Source: Tritrichomonas musculus (taxonomy: Eukaryota; Parabasalia; Tritrichomonadida; Tritrichomonadidae). From it: a DNA stretch of 64,000 nt. A program made the position numbers and the translations under genes. Each line of letters opens with the position of its first letter. Positions within the stretch are counted from its first letter, which is position 1. Below the pieces are notes generated by a model. That model searched no databases. It saw only the letters and a list, made by a program, of their open reading frames with translations, and was not told the DNA's origin. The stretch is from NCBI GenBank assembly GCA_039105265.1, contig JAPFFF010000010.1, positions 2,542,001 to 2,606,000 on the forward strand, read 5' to 3'. Positions 22,301 to 32,400 of this stretch are shown piece by piece.

Positions 22301-22700
22301 TTGATATTTGTTTTGTTTTAACAGACCAGTTAATTTTGATATTCATATATGAAGCATCTTGAATATTGAGTTGTGTTTGGCATCCTAGTTCAATATTACC
22401 AATAACTGTTTTTCCACTTACAAAAAAAGGCACGGGCGATGAAAATAAAAGAGGTCTTGTTAAATTAATCGATTCAACAACAAATATTTCAATAGGTTCG
22501 CTTGAATTTGAAAATATATTCGAATAATATTCATCTGGACCATAGTAGTGAGCATTTTTAATATTTGTTGGACATTTATTTTTGCAAGTTGAATAAAAAC
22601 ATATTTGAATTGTCTTTTTGTTGTCAATAGTATTATTTGTGTATGAAACATGGCCGAAATTCGCTACAAATCGAGAAAAAAAGAAAAAAACGCTAAACAT
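19362..22700 (-). CDS. BspA-like LRR surface protein with cysteine-rich stalk and membrane anchor
   Basis: The 1112-residue protein starts with a short hydrophobic signal-like segment (SVFFFFSRFVANFG). After a beta-rich region, it has LRR_5 repeats at about 250-600 (VTSIGSKTFCDL, SVSYIGDSSFIDCSSL and similar). A cysteine-rich region at about 645-750 has repeated CxxC pairs of furin/EGF-like type, such as CAKCSSDGICLSCEKGY. A second beta-rich ectodomain is followed by one membrane helix (about 1067-1092) and a short charged tail. In trichomonads, BspA-like proteins of this layout are surface proteins linked to adhesion; that role here is inference. It converges on 17957-19192 with a 169-bp spacer. 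Confidence 0.9.
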   Translation of the reverse strand: MFSVFFFFSRFVANFGHVSYTNNTIDNKKTIQICFYSTCKNKCPTNIKNAHYYGPDEYYSNIFSNSSEPIEIFVVESINLTRPLLFSSPVPFFVSGKTVIGNIELGCQTQLNIQDASYMNIKINWSVKTKQISKIITESKAKSISIKIIDQNEIKENTVYNLSFYSGKETKIMFLKGKTNNEIKMANVTDKKHQFSIINTKKYYFVKISSRSNIKEIIESGKLGDNVFYDLNERNYYFYINISGFGPMYNFTKRPFKKSSINWVEIGEGVTSIGSKTFCDLNIAIVDIPETVTFIGDNAFASCFRLFKINIPESVSYIGDSSFIDCSSLEQITFPRKLTYLGSQSFSECSKLRSITIYEGITNILPNTFKKCNQLTSINLNHCNKLISIQDGAFYECFNMVSLNIPESVQYIGSGAFFGCYSLKYIKIPSKVTAINNNTFYYCCKLSSIIIPEAVTMIGNNAFGYCSNLESVHIHQNIEKIGNYAFLYCFKLKEFTVDAKNKHYSAIDGFLSNIEQNIIYTFPPNKPSITYEIPNHVTKMTSLCFSFCTNLKHLTIPSSIEEISFGAFVHCDKLESVTILGNCTLNEQCFDQCFGLLSIVYLGVNDSYYKDILAIEYNNINVYVSNNYNSNSFCGYNVIKTKDILCRAIHHKCVECNSDSCLKCENGWKIENGKCTRDCELIDQHCAKCSSDGICLSCEKGYILEDEQCVETNICDDIIENCGVCHKSSGKFICDHCFDGFKLNSDGLTCLREINITFAPTEFFTEPKDILNPFSNGTLTVNGSKLTVRLLFYSLPTALSYASFEIRKNINEVLVTNYLIKLELLIPPVKKGINFDYTVTKLVKLHINCPRGSIISSSKTQFPALKGSRTIEIINPANINKILLDEKDSEPLTLKSKNLKLNISLIQVRYKQKIISESSLCNLIDIESHSELTLEKMNVSTVKIGFGSNINIRNEQTKVYLFKVLPSFYNFHKIPIKFYQPFPKLDDSYIEFDETLAMDESSNKFIVAKFVGEDENSNKNACQTLKLVENNNKYHKECKKDEYGPNYNYIVTLSIKAKEVKIKIVSGAIASYAVGGIFCIVILGLSIYIIALNIKYKRCSKNHESSIDEDQI

Positions 22701-23386
22701 ATTTTAAGTTTATGTATATCAAAAATTCTGTATAAATTAATTTGAAAAAGTTTTGCTTTTTTTTCCATTTTCTCAAGGTTATAAAAATAAAGATATTTTT
22801 ATTTCTTAAAATTACATTTAGTTCTTTTATTTCTGATGCTATTATAGAATTTGGTTAAAACACATTTAGAGTAATTATTATATTTTTCTTATATTAGTTA
22901 TATTAATAAATCAAAAGATAATTATATCTGTTAATTTGCCATAATTCACAATATTTATGTAATTATGAATAATTAAAATAATATGTTAAAATATATCATT
23001 AATGAATAACAAATAAAATTATTTTTTTTTTTTTTTTTTTTATTTTAATGCCAATTGAGATTTTTGAAGATATTCATTTTTATCTAAATATTTTGTATTT
23101 AACAATATATAACATGACTTATCAAAATTAAATGCTATAGTATGTCTAAAGTATTATATAATATATATTATATTCTTTGTATATTTATTAATTTATGCAT
23201 GAATTAATTAATTTGGTTTTTTGTTCCAAGAGTATATTGAAAATGGAAAAAAAAAAAAAAAAAAAAAAAAAATGAGATTCAATTGAATATTGAATTCAAT
23301 ATGGAAATTGAGATTTTAATTAATTGAATATTTTTTCCAATTTGAATATACAATTATATTATAAATATTAAAACATAATAAAATGC
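22701..23386. other. AT-rich intergenic with homopolymer runs
   Basis: Upstream of the BspA surface gene the - strand carries AACTTTTTCAAATTAAT, a variant of the motif seen before other starts. The rest is AT-rich, with poly-T at 23022-23041 and poly-A at 23247-23271. No gene is visible. Confidence 0.5.
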
Positions 23387-24001
23387 TTATTCTTTTTTAT
23401 TATTAGAATTATTGTATAAATGTCCAAAATTATCATTACAACATTGAAAGCAGTTGTAGCAAGGACAATATATAGTAAGTAATGATGCCATAAAAAATAT
23501 AATAAAAACCAGATACATTAAAATTTCTGCCCAATCTAGAATCAGAGTTTTTGAAATAATAAAAGGACTCAATAAAGCAGAAAAATTATTTGAATCATCA
23601 TAGACTTGTTCGTGTAAACTAAAAGAATAATGCTTGAAAAAGTCATTATTAGGTAAATATAGATCTAACGAAAACATCATAGGAAGTTGTATTATTTTAT
23701 CACCATCATTAAAAAATTTCAAATAATAATTTTTTGTTAGAAAAACAACAGCCTGCAGATCGATATACGAATCGAAAGATTTGTATTTTACAATATTTCC
23801 ATCTAAATTTTCGGCTTCGACATCCAATTTCAATCCTTTATTTGATTTCCAATTAGAAAAAAAGGTACCAAATCCTTTCGGAATTTTCAATATAATAGTA
23901 TCAAGAGGATGAATAGATAGTAGCAACGTTTGAAGATCCGATTTTGTAGTTAAATCCAATATATGATATGAAAAACAACAACTGGTTAATATAAAGAACA
24001 T
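23387..24001 (-). CDS. Small secreted, membrane-anchored protein
   Basis: The 204-residue product has a hydrophobic N-terminus (MFFILTSCCFSYHIL) fitting a signal peptide. A 125-residue ectodomain follows, then one membrane segment (about 150-172, EILMYLVFIIFFMASLL). The cytosolic tail is cysteine-rich (CPCYNCFQCCND), which makes palmitoylation or metal binding plausible. I do not recognise the ectodomain. It lies in the block of membrane-protein genes at 15.9-24 kb, same strand as the BspA protein. Confidence 0.65.
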   Translation of the reverse strand: MFFILTSCCFSYHILDLTTKSDLQTLLLSIHPLDTIILKIPKGFGTFFSNWKSNKGLKLDVEAENLDGNIVKYKSFDSYIDLQAVVFLTKNYYLKFFNDGDKIIQLPMMFSLDLYLPNNDFFKHYSFSLHEQVYDDSNNFSALLSPFIISKTLILDWAEILMYLVFIIFFMASLLTIYCPCYNCFQCCNDNFGHLYNNSNNKKE

Positions 24002-25482
24002 TAAAATCTTTTGACAAAGTTAGTCAATTTTGTTCACTAAAAAATTTGATAAGATTTAAGCTCCAATTTGGCCATATCATTAAAAAAAAATGTTTTCCTC
24101 TATTATTATTATTTTAACACGATTTAGGTAAAAGGAATTCTTGATACTGCAAAATATAAACTGATGAAATAATTAATTATGAGAGGAAGGTCAACTTATT
24201 TTAAACACAAAAACTCATATTATAATTGGTTTGGATTTTTCACAAGTACATGTAATATTTAATATAATATATAATAGTTTTTCTATATAAAATATCTATA
24301 TAATTTATTTATATTACTGAGATAAAAATGATTTATTCAAAATTAATCTTATTTGAATGCATATTCAAATATTTTTTCCTCTCAATTTTTTCCTTTCATA
24401 TTTAAGTTTTATAATTTTAAAAACTTTTCTTGATGGGATATTAATATTTTTTAAATATTCTTGCACATTTAATCATTGATATAGATTTTAAAAATAATTA
24501 CTCATACGACAGTCTAAATCAATTCATATATTTGCTTGAGAGAATGTATAAAACTAATTATCGAGTGTAACTCATCACGACTTTAATATAAAATTGGTAG
24601 CTGGGATTTGAAATTTAGTCGAATAAATAGATTTATTATACGCATATATATCTAATATATTGTTTTCGAATGATTTGGTGTGTTGAATTTGGGACAATAT
24701 TTGATTTAATAGTATCAGTAATTTTTTCAAAAAACTGATTATATCTCAGCCAGTTTGTAAAAATATCGAATCTCGACTGATTTATTCTAGTTATATCAGC
24801 AGATACTTTTAAATCATCATTTGATCTATCTTGAATTATTTGAAATTGAGAATCTCCATTTTTCATCGATTGTCCTTAATCAAATCATAAAAGTAATATT
24901 TATATATAATTATTATTATATTATTTATAAATAAAATAAAATTTTGAATTTATTAATTACAAAACGCAAAAAAATGAAAACAATGTGAAAAAAAGGCCAT
25001 TCAATTAGTTGACCCTCCTCTGAAATATAAAATCTTGAGTATAATATAATGTTTTGTCCTCTTAATTATGTAAAGATTATAAAGCGATATTAATTATCTA
25101 TTTATCTCATTTAAAATAGTAGATATTGAAATAATAAATAAATAAGTAAAAGCTATTCATTGTATTTATTAATATGGTAAATATAATATTCAAGAAAAAA
25201 AATTGATCAACAACTGCAAATGAAAATAACATGCTAGGTCAAAAAAAAATCTTCATAGATGATTAAGAGAACAAAACATTATCAACTTTATTTCATTTCT
25301 CATGTCGACAAGAGAAAATTCCATTTGAATTTTGGTTAAATTAAAGACTACTCCCTTAATTTATTGAATATTCATGAAATACAGTTTTATTCCCAAAAAA
25401 TAATGAAAAATGGAGTCATTTGAAAAAGTTGGGAATGAAAAATTGTAAAGCATTCAAAACAAATTTTTCGAAATTGTAAAGC
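24002..25482. other. Intergenic region
   Basis: The stretch is AT-rich with no strong signal except the small frame at 24636-24866. Just before the ankyrin gene, AAATTGTAAAGCAT occurs twice (about 25440 and 25472), the second copy ending in the start ATG. TTTGAAAAAGTTGGG lies at about 25420. Confidence 0.5.
24636..24866 (-). CDS. Small hypothetical protein or gene fragment
   Basis: The 76-residue frame has balanced, non-repetitive composition (starts MKNGDSQFQIIQDRSNDDLK) unlike most chance frames in this AT-rich DNA. No family is recognised. It may be the N-terminal remnant of a longer gene. Confidence 0.3.
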   Translation of the reverse strand: MKNGDSQFQIIQDRSNDDLKVSADITRINQSRFDIFTNWLRYNQFFEKITDTIKSNIVPNSTHQIIRKQYIRYICV

Positions 25483-28353
25483 ATGTATTCGGAGTATATT
25501 CAAGATAAAAAGAATTTTCTGGAAATTCTTTTGGATTATATCGATGGTGAAGAAAATATTGAAGAACATTATCAAAAATTAGCAGATTATCTCGATGACA
25601 AAAAAATTAGAGAGAATTTGCCTGAATTAAAGATATTTTTTATTTTATTAACCAAAATATCCAATTTTCATAATCGATCCACAGATTTTTTCACAAAAAT
25701 TGAAAAATTGATTTTGTTATTTAAAAATGAGCTATCAAATTGTTTTTCAAAATCTGAAATACTTGATATTTTTCGAAGTAACAAACGGCTACTCCTTTTT
25801 CTTTTTGAAGAAAATATTTTGATATTCGATCAATCAATATGCAATTTTATATCCTCAGAAAACGATACTTATTATTATTTTTATCCAGAGATAAAATCAC
25901 ATTTTCCTAATTTTGAACGGGAAAAATCCATTAGTTTTTCAGATAAATTACAAAAATATCGTTTTTTGAATTTTTTAAGCATTTCTGAAGAAAATGAACA
26001 CGAGCAGATTATTGAATTATTAGAAAAAAATCCTGAAGATTTCAACAACAAACGAAAAATTGGTGAAAATGATTCATATATCTGTCAATTAATACGAAAT
26101 GATGATATTGATGGTTTTATCACTTACATTAATAAAAATAATCAATCATTAAAGTCATTTATTCCTCATTCAATATTTGAAACGAATTCATTTTTAACGA
26201 GTAGTGAAGAGAAGCCAAAAAAAAGATATGGAATAAGAACAGAATTAATTGAATATGCTGCTTTTTTTGGATCAATTCAAATCTTCAGATATATGTTTTT
26301 AAATAAAGTTAAACTGACAAATTATGTTTGGTGTTTTGCTATCCACGGCGGCCATCCAGAGATCATTCAAATTCTAGAAGAAAATGTCAAATTAGGCGAT
26401 CAGCCAAAGAAACAGTTTTATCCCTCCATCTTTAATAATGAAAATGATGATATTTCTTATTTAACATGCTTTAATTTGGCAGTTGAATCTTTCCACAATG
26501 AGTGTGCGCACTACTTGCTAATGAATCATATAAATGAAGAAGATCTCTCTCACACGTATTCATCAGAAGTAATCAAGTATTTCAACTTCCAATATTTCCA
26601 AGATGATTTACAAAACGATGAAGTTTTTTGTAACTTGTGCAAATATGGATACTTCACAATGGTTGATATTTTAACTAACAAAAAATCATTCGACGTGATG
26701 CAGATTTTTGAGGATAAACCGTTGATCTTTTCAATCATTGATAACAATCATTATAGAATTATGAAATTGCTAATTGAAAAAAATTCATTTGATATTAATG
26801 AACGTTTTTTATTTAACGGAGATGATAAAAAAATAAAATTTGTTGGATTGTTACATGCAGCAATTAAAAAAGAAAACGTTGAAATGGTTGAGTTTTTATT
26901 ATCATTAAAGGACATTGATGTTAATCTTTGTTACATTCAATTAAAAAGATCTTATAACGCCAATATAAATACTATGTTGGAATTAGCAAACAAGTTTGAA
27001 AAAGAAGATCCTCAAATTTTTAAAGGCAATGATAATTTAGTAATAAAGACAGCATTGCACTTAGCAATTAAAAAAAGAAATTTCAAAATTGCATCTCTTT
27101 TACTGAATAAACAAAATATTAATATTAATATCAAAACTCTTAAGAAAATACAAGTAGGCACTGCCTATAATGATGGCGATATTATTGAAGACAGATCAAT
27201 AAAAAAGGGAATCTCTGAACCACCAATATTAATTGCACTTCGAAATGATTCATTTGATATTGCTGAACTTTTGTTAAGTAAACAAAATATTGACGTCAAT
27301 TCTAGTTCATGTTACAAATACGAATATACATTTGATTATCGGGATTATAGCCGTAAAAGATATACAGAACTTCAAGCTCATAATAAAGCAAGTGAATATA
27401 AGACAGTATTGTATACAGCCATTGAAAAAGAAAGCACAAAAATAGTTAAACTTTTATTAAATAGTCCAGAAATAGATATTAATGCACCATCAACAATAAT
27501 TGCAAATCAAGACAAATTGGAGCATTATATGGATAATTTATTTTCAATGAATCCAGAGATAGCTTATTCATCTGTGAAGGCGGTTGAAGAAAAAAGAACG
27601 CCGTTAAAAATCGCAATTACAAAAGAAAATCATGATATTTTAAAAGTTTTATTGGAACAGCCAAATATTGTTATTGATTCTTATGGAGATGAAGCTCTTG
27701 CTTGTGTTGTGAAAAATGGATTCACTGATATCTATGATGCTCTATTATCTCGTCCCGATTTTAATGCTAAAGACGGATTTAAAGGTGCCCTTCACAAAGC
27801 AATTAATTCGAGAAATGCTGAAATGGTAAAAAATATATTAAGTAGATCAGATGTTGATGTAAATGAAGTCGTGGATGACAAAACGCCAATAGAAATCGCA
27901 GCCAAGATTGGAAAGATTGAAATCTTTAATCTTTTGTTGGAGAGACCAGATTTTGATATAATGAAAGAAAATTGCGGCCAATCAGCTTTCAAAATAGCAG
28001 CTTTGGAAGGAAATATAGAAGTTTTTAAGATTTTATTGGACAGACCAGAAATTGATATAAATGATAATTTAGATGGAAAAACTGCTTTGAAAAATGCAGT
28101 TTATGGCGATCATTTGGAAATAGTAAAGATTTTATTGGACAGAAAAGAAATTAATGTGAATGACAATTCAGGAAGAAAAACTGCTTTGAAAATTGCTGCT
28201 GAAAAGAAAAATATAGAAATGGTTAAACTCTTAGTAACCCGTCCTGAAATTGATTTTAATCCTGAAACCATTTACGATGATTTTGATTTAGATAAATATA
28301 AAATTGTTAATTTTTTATTTGAAACAAAAGAAAAGAGAGAAAATGATAATTAA
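25483..28353 (+). CDS. DUF3447 and ankyrin repeat protein
   Basis: The 956-residue protein has the standard trichomonad layout. A helical N-terminal domain (about 1-130) is followed by a DUF3447 block (about 190-310, with LIEYAAFFGSIQIFRYM and CFAIHGGHPEIIQIL), then about twelve ankyrin repeats to the C-terminus, the last ones clear (GKTALKNAVYGDHLEIVKIL, GRKTALKIAAEKKNIEMVKL). Some ankyrin units carry insertions of 20-40 residues, for example about 550-575 and 605-640. There is no signal peptide, so it is intracellular, with a protein-binding role. ATG 25483 is the first in-frame ATG and lies at the end of a short direct repeat. Confidence 0.92.
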   Translation: MYSEYIQDKKNFLEILLDYIDGEENIEEHYQKLADYLDDKKIRENLPELKIFFILLTKISNFHNRSTDFFTKIEKLILLFKNELSNCFSKSEILDIFRSNKRLLLFLFEENILIFDQSICNFISSENDTYYYFYPEIKSHFPNFEREKSISFSDKLQKYRFLNFLSISEENEHEQIIELLEKNPEDFNNKRKIGENDSYICQLIRNDDIDGFITYINKNNQSLKSFIPHSIFETNSFLTSSEEKPKKRYGIRTELIEYAAFFGSIQIFRYMFLNKVKLTNYVWCFAIHGGHPEIIQILEENVKLGDQPKKQFYPSIFNNENDDISYLTCFNLAVESFHNECAHYLLMNHINEEDLSHTYSSEVIKYFNFQYFQDDLQNDEVFCNLCKYGYFTMVDILTNKKSFDVMQIFEDKPLIFSIIDNNHYRIMKLLIEKNSFDINERFLFNGDDKKIKFVGLLHAAIKKENVEMVEFLLSLKDIDVNLCYIQLKRSYNANINTMLELANKFEKEDPQIFKGNDNLVIKTALHLAIKKRNFKIASLLLNKQNININIKTLKKIQVGTAYNDGDIIEDRSIKKGISEPPILIALRNDSFDIAELLLSKQNIDVNSSSCYKYEYTFDYRDYSRKRYTELQAHNKASEYKTVLYTAIEKESTKIVKLLLNSPEIDINAPSTIIANQDKLEHYMDNLFSMNPEIAYSSVKAVEEKRTPLKIAITKENHDILKVLLEQPNIVIDSYGDEALACVVKNGFTDIYDALLSRPDFNAKDGFKGALHKAINSRNAEMVKNILSRSDVDVNEVVDDKTPIEIAAKIGKIEIFNLLLERPDFDIMKENCGQSAFKIAALEGNIEVFKILLDRPEIDINDNLDGKTALKNAVYGDHLEIVKILLDRKEINVNDNSGRKTALKIAAEKKNIEMVKLLVTRPEIDFNPETIYDDFDLDKYKIVNFLFETKEKRENDN

Positions 28354-28491
28354 ATAATAAAAGCCAAGTCAAGTATATATAAACTCTTATTTAATTATGT
28401 AACAGAAAATTTTGAATGAACTTTTTGAAATAATAATTTTCCATTTTGAATTCATATTTAAATTTTATTTTTCTAAATAAATGTAATTAAA

Positions 28492-29357
28492 ATGCGACTT
28501 AATCCTTCATGCATTACAAAGATTCCACTTGATATTATCAATGATGATTTTACTTTTATCGTAAATGGTTCAAAGATAAAAACAAAAAAACTTATTGCAT
28601 ATCTTTTATCACCAACATTATGCAAAAATCATATTAATGATCAAACAATAGATACATTTGTAATTCAAACCGAAAATGATGGAAATTTTTCACATATCCT
28701 TAACCTTTCGAAATTCACCGAAATTTCTTTTCCAGAAAGAGAAGCACCATTTATTTCAGAAGTCATTAAAAATCTCGGCAATACATTCATTGACTTTACA
28801 GATCCAAAAGAATCCATAGAAATCACAACTTCTAATGTTATATCATTAATTAAGCAACATGAAAAAAGCGATATTTTTTATTCAAAAAGGCTTTCAAAAG
28901 AAATAGACTTTATTTCATCAAATTTCTATCGAATTTGTGAAGGTAATTCAGAAGAATTGAATGGCATTTCACTTGATACATTTTACAAAATCCTTAATAA
29001 CGACAAATTCAAATTGACAAAAGAAGACCAGCTCTTGGAACTCATTAATAAGTTGAAACAACATGATGAAAAGTATTCAATTTTGTATGAATTTGTTTTA
29101 TTTGAAAATTGACATCCAAAAAGATCCATGATTTTTTGCAAACATTTGATAAAGAAGACTTGACTGAAGGGATTTGGTGCCAATTGAAGAAAAGGCTTGA
29201 AAAAGATGTTGAAAGCGAAGTTAATTATCAACGATATGCAGGAATCCTTCGAAATCTCATTTATCAAACAAATGATCACATTGAAGAAAAAATTGAAATC
29301 GAATCTTCTTCTGTTTATACTTTTTTTTATCTTTTTAAAAAGATAAAAAAAATTTAA
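28492..29357 (+). pseudogene. Frameshifted BTB-like family relic
   Basis: The first frame (28492-29112, 206 residues) matches the trichomonad BTB/POZ-like N-terminal domain (IPLDIINDDFTFIVNG, AYLLSPTLC). It ends at a stop, and the family pattern continues at once in the -1 frame from about 29109 to 29357 (KIHDFLQTFDKEDLTEGIW and so on), then stops. So the gene has one frameshift near 29110 and lacks the LRR, ankyrin or discoidin part that usually follows. A sequencing error at the junction is possible, but the missing C-terminal half argues for a relic. AACTTTTTGAAA lies about 70 bp upstream of the start. Confidence 0.7.
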
Positions 29358-29414
29358 AATACACTTATTTTTAAGGTTTTTTTCTCAAAAATTGATAAGA
29401 AAATTATTTCTATT

Positions 29415-29434
29415 AAAATTTTCCGGAAAATTTT
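29415..29434. promoter_or_regulatory. 20-bp perfect palindrome next to a start codon
   Basis: AAAATTTTCCGGAAAATTTT is a perfect palindrome ending five bases before the ATG at 29439. With the short leaders of trichomonads it would overlap the transcription start, so a dimeric repressor or activator site is possible. The role is inference. Confidence 0.4.
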
Positions 29435-29438
29435 AAAA

Positions 29439-32400
29439 ATGCAAATACAGTTCAATCCTACAGATTACTTTTTCATTCATATTATAGGAAGTAAGCCCGA
29501 TGAAAATAAAAATACAAACAAAGTCGATGGATATTACCAGATTACGAACGGTATTCTGGTTAATTTTTTTGCTACCCAATTTCTTAGTTTAAGACCAAAA
29601 AATGTAAAAATATTTGCATATGGAAATAAACAAATGTACAATAAATTCATTTACACGAATAATAAATGCTATTTTCAATTAGACCTACATAATTTTTTTC
29701 AAATTGATGTCAGTCAATCGCAAATAGATTTCGAATATTTTACCAAATTTGAAGTAGTTGTTAATAGAATTGAACAAATATTATCAAATAATAGAAATAA
29801 GACAATAGTTTTATTATTAGATGATCACGGATCAGTTTGCTATTTCAGCAAAATAGGTTATTTTAATTTGTATAAAATAATTATGCAATACCCGAAGAAC
29901 AGATTCTTACTATTAAATGATTCTTGTTTCAGTGGAAGCATGATTGAACTTATAAAAGGCTATAATACAATATACAAGTCAAAAATAGAAAATGAAATTA
30001 AAGAAGAACTTGATCTACAAGTTTTGTTCTCATTTTTAAAGCTAATTCATTATGCTTTATCCAAAACAAAAATAGATGAAATATTTAATAAATTAGGAAA
30101 ATTAATAGATTTTTATCAAGGCATTAATTTTTCTGATGAAAAAATGCTTGAAAAAGTATTATGCATTAATAATTTATCAGATAAAGACCTTGAACTACCA
30201 GTTGATAAACGCGTGACTTCTTTTTCTGCCGAACTCAATGAACTTGGTTTTTCGAAAATTAGAGATATCATAGATTTTCAAAATATTTTTGGATCTGTTT
30301 ATTCTGTTCAAAGTGATTGTGATGACAAAATAAAATATGAAAGAAGCAAAAACATATTTGTGAAATCAAATTTAGATTTCATTGAAAAACTATCAAATAA
30401 AAATATTGAATTGTTCATTGAAGCACTTGAAGGATTATATAATTCTGACGAAGTCATTGATTTTGAATTTAATCCTCATCCAAATATTGAAATAATCACA
30501 AGTACTGATCATAATCATAGATGTCTTTCTTTTGCTTCCATAAGAGTTAATAAAGTGACTAAGGTTTATCCTGGCAGTCCAGCTATGAGTTCATTTATCA
30601 AAGAAATATTTTTGAAAAGTGACAAAAAACCTCTAAACTTTGATGATATTAAAAACGAAATCTCAGAACTCGATGGAAAATATATTCTTTTCCCAGGATG
30701 CATTAGCCAAAACACTCGTGGAGAGCATAAGAAGAGGAGATGGACTCATCTTTTTCCAAAACATTACAAACTATCAGAAAACAATTATAGCTATTCATTT
30801 CACCTTAATCGTGATGTTAGACTAAGAGTTGCATCATTGAGAGCTATTTCTTTTTTGACTGTCAAAGCTTTGAAAGAAACCGCCGATTTTCTCAACCAAG
30901 AAGCTGGCTTATATGAACTAAACTCATGCAATGATAATATTGCTGATATACTTGCCATTGTTGCTATTCTTCGAAATTATGATGATGTTGAATCCATCAT
31001 CACCAATTATATCATTGAAAACCATATTTTCGATTCAGCAGATCAATTAGGAATTCAAATGTTGAGGAATATAATTAATATTTCGTTTAGTATATCAAAT
31101 TCTCCAATAAAAACTGCTGCTGACATTTTGAGTTGCTTACAAATCGCCATTCGATATGAAATTTTCCAAAGTTTGATTTCTCAGTCAACTATTAATCAAC
31201 AAAATATATTTTTGAATGATGAAATATCAAAATTTCGAAAACAAAAAAACGATATTTGCAACAATGATGAAATTGATTCAATAATTCTCTCATTATCAAA
31301 TAATAAAGCCCTTGATTTCATTAATGATATTGAAAGGTCTGTTTTTTCTTTGTTGAATCCAAATTGTGTATTTTTTGCATTTTATGTCACAGAATCACTT
31401 AACAAAGACATTAATCAAACAAATATTACAAAATCAGCATCATTTATTCCATTTATTCAAGATGATCCACATTATAATAGCTTTCAACAAAATGAAACAA
31501 ATAAAATCGAAAGTGCAAAATGTTGTATTTTATCATATGTTAAATCGTCATTAGCTCACCTTGATTCAATTTGTGACTTGCAAATAAAGAATGATATAAT
31601 GAGATATGTTTCTCAGCAACTTCAATATCTAAGTTCTATATCATTAACTAAAATACTGTTAGAAAAGTTTGATGATGAAAAATGTAATCAATTTTTAGAT
31701 AATATTATAAATCCAATTGAAGAAGTAATCAATAATATTGATGTTTCAACATTTTTCATTCCATGTATCTTAGCGTCAATTCCAATTAAAATGATCATTT
31801 ATGCATTATATATTGCTATTTCTGATGATAAAAATAACTCATATGCTGAAACAATCAATTTCCTGACAAATATTAAAAACAGTAATTTTGATAAAAACTC
31901 ATGTGAACAAATTATTGATTTTGCAAAATTTGCATTAATGAATCATGTGGCAGTCAAAAACATTCAAAAATACAAAGAAGGAATTACTGAAATGAAAAAA
32001 GATATTAAAAATAAAATTAGAGAATCCGTAAACAAAGTAGTAAAACTTATCAATGTGTCCAAAATTCGAGCTAGAGAAAACATTGCCAGAAGAATACCAA
32101 TAGATTCATTATTGAGCCAAATAAATGAATATAGTGAATTTTTAAATCAAATTAATGATAATATTTACAAAAACAAGTTTCATAAATACTTGTACTCTTC
32201 TATCTCAGATATATTAAGTCATTATGAACAAATCCAAAAAGATACTATAATCAAAATTCCAACAAAAGGATTTAAAATAAATGAATTAGATGCAAACACT
32301 TCTTTATTGATAAAAAATGCAGCAAATGAACTTTATACTATTTCTAACTTGCTAAGTATATCTGATGACTCTATGAATGACTCTAATGCAATTTTATCAA

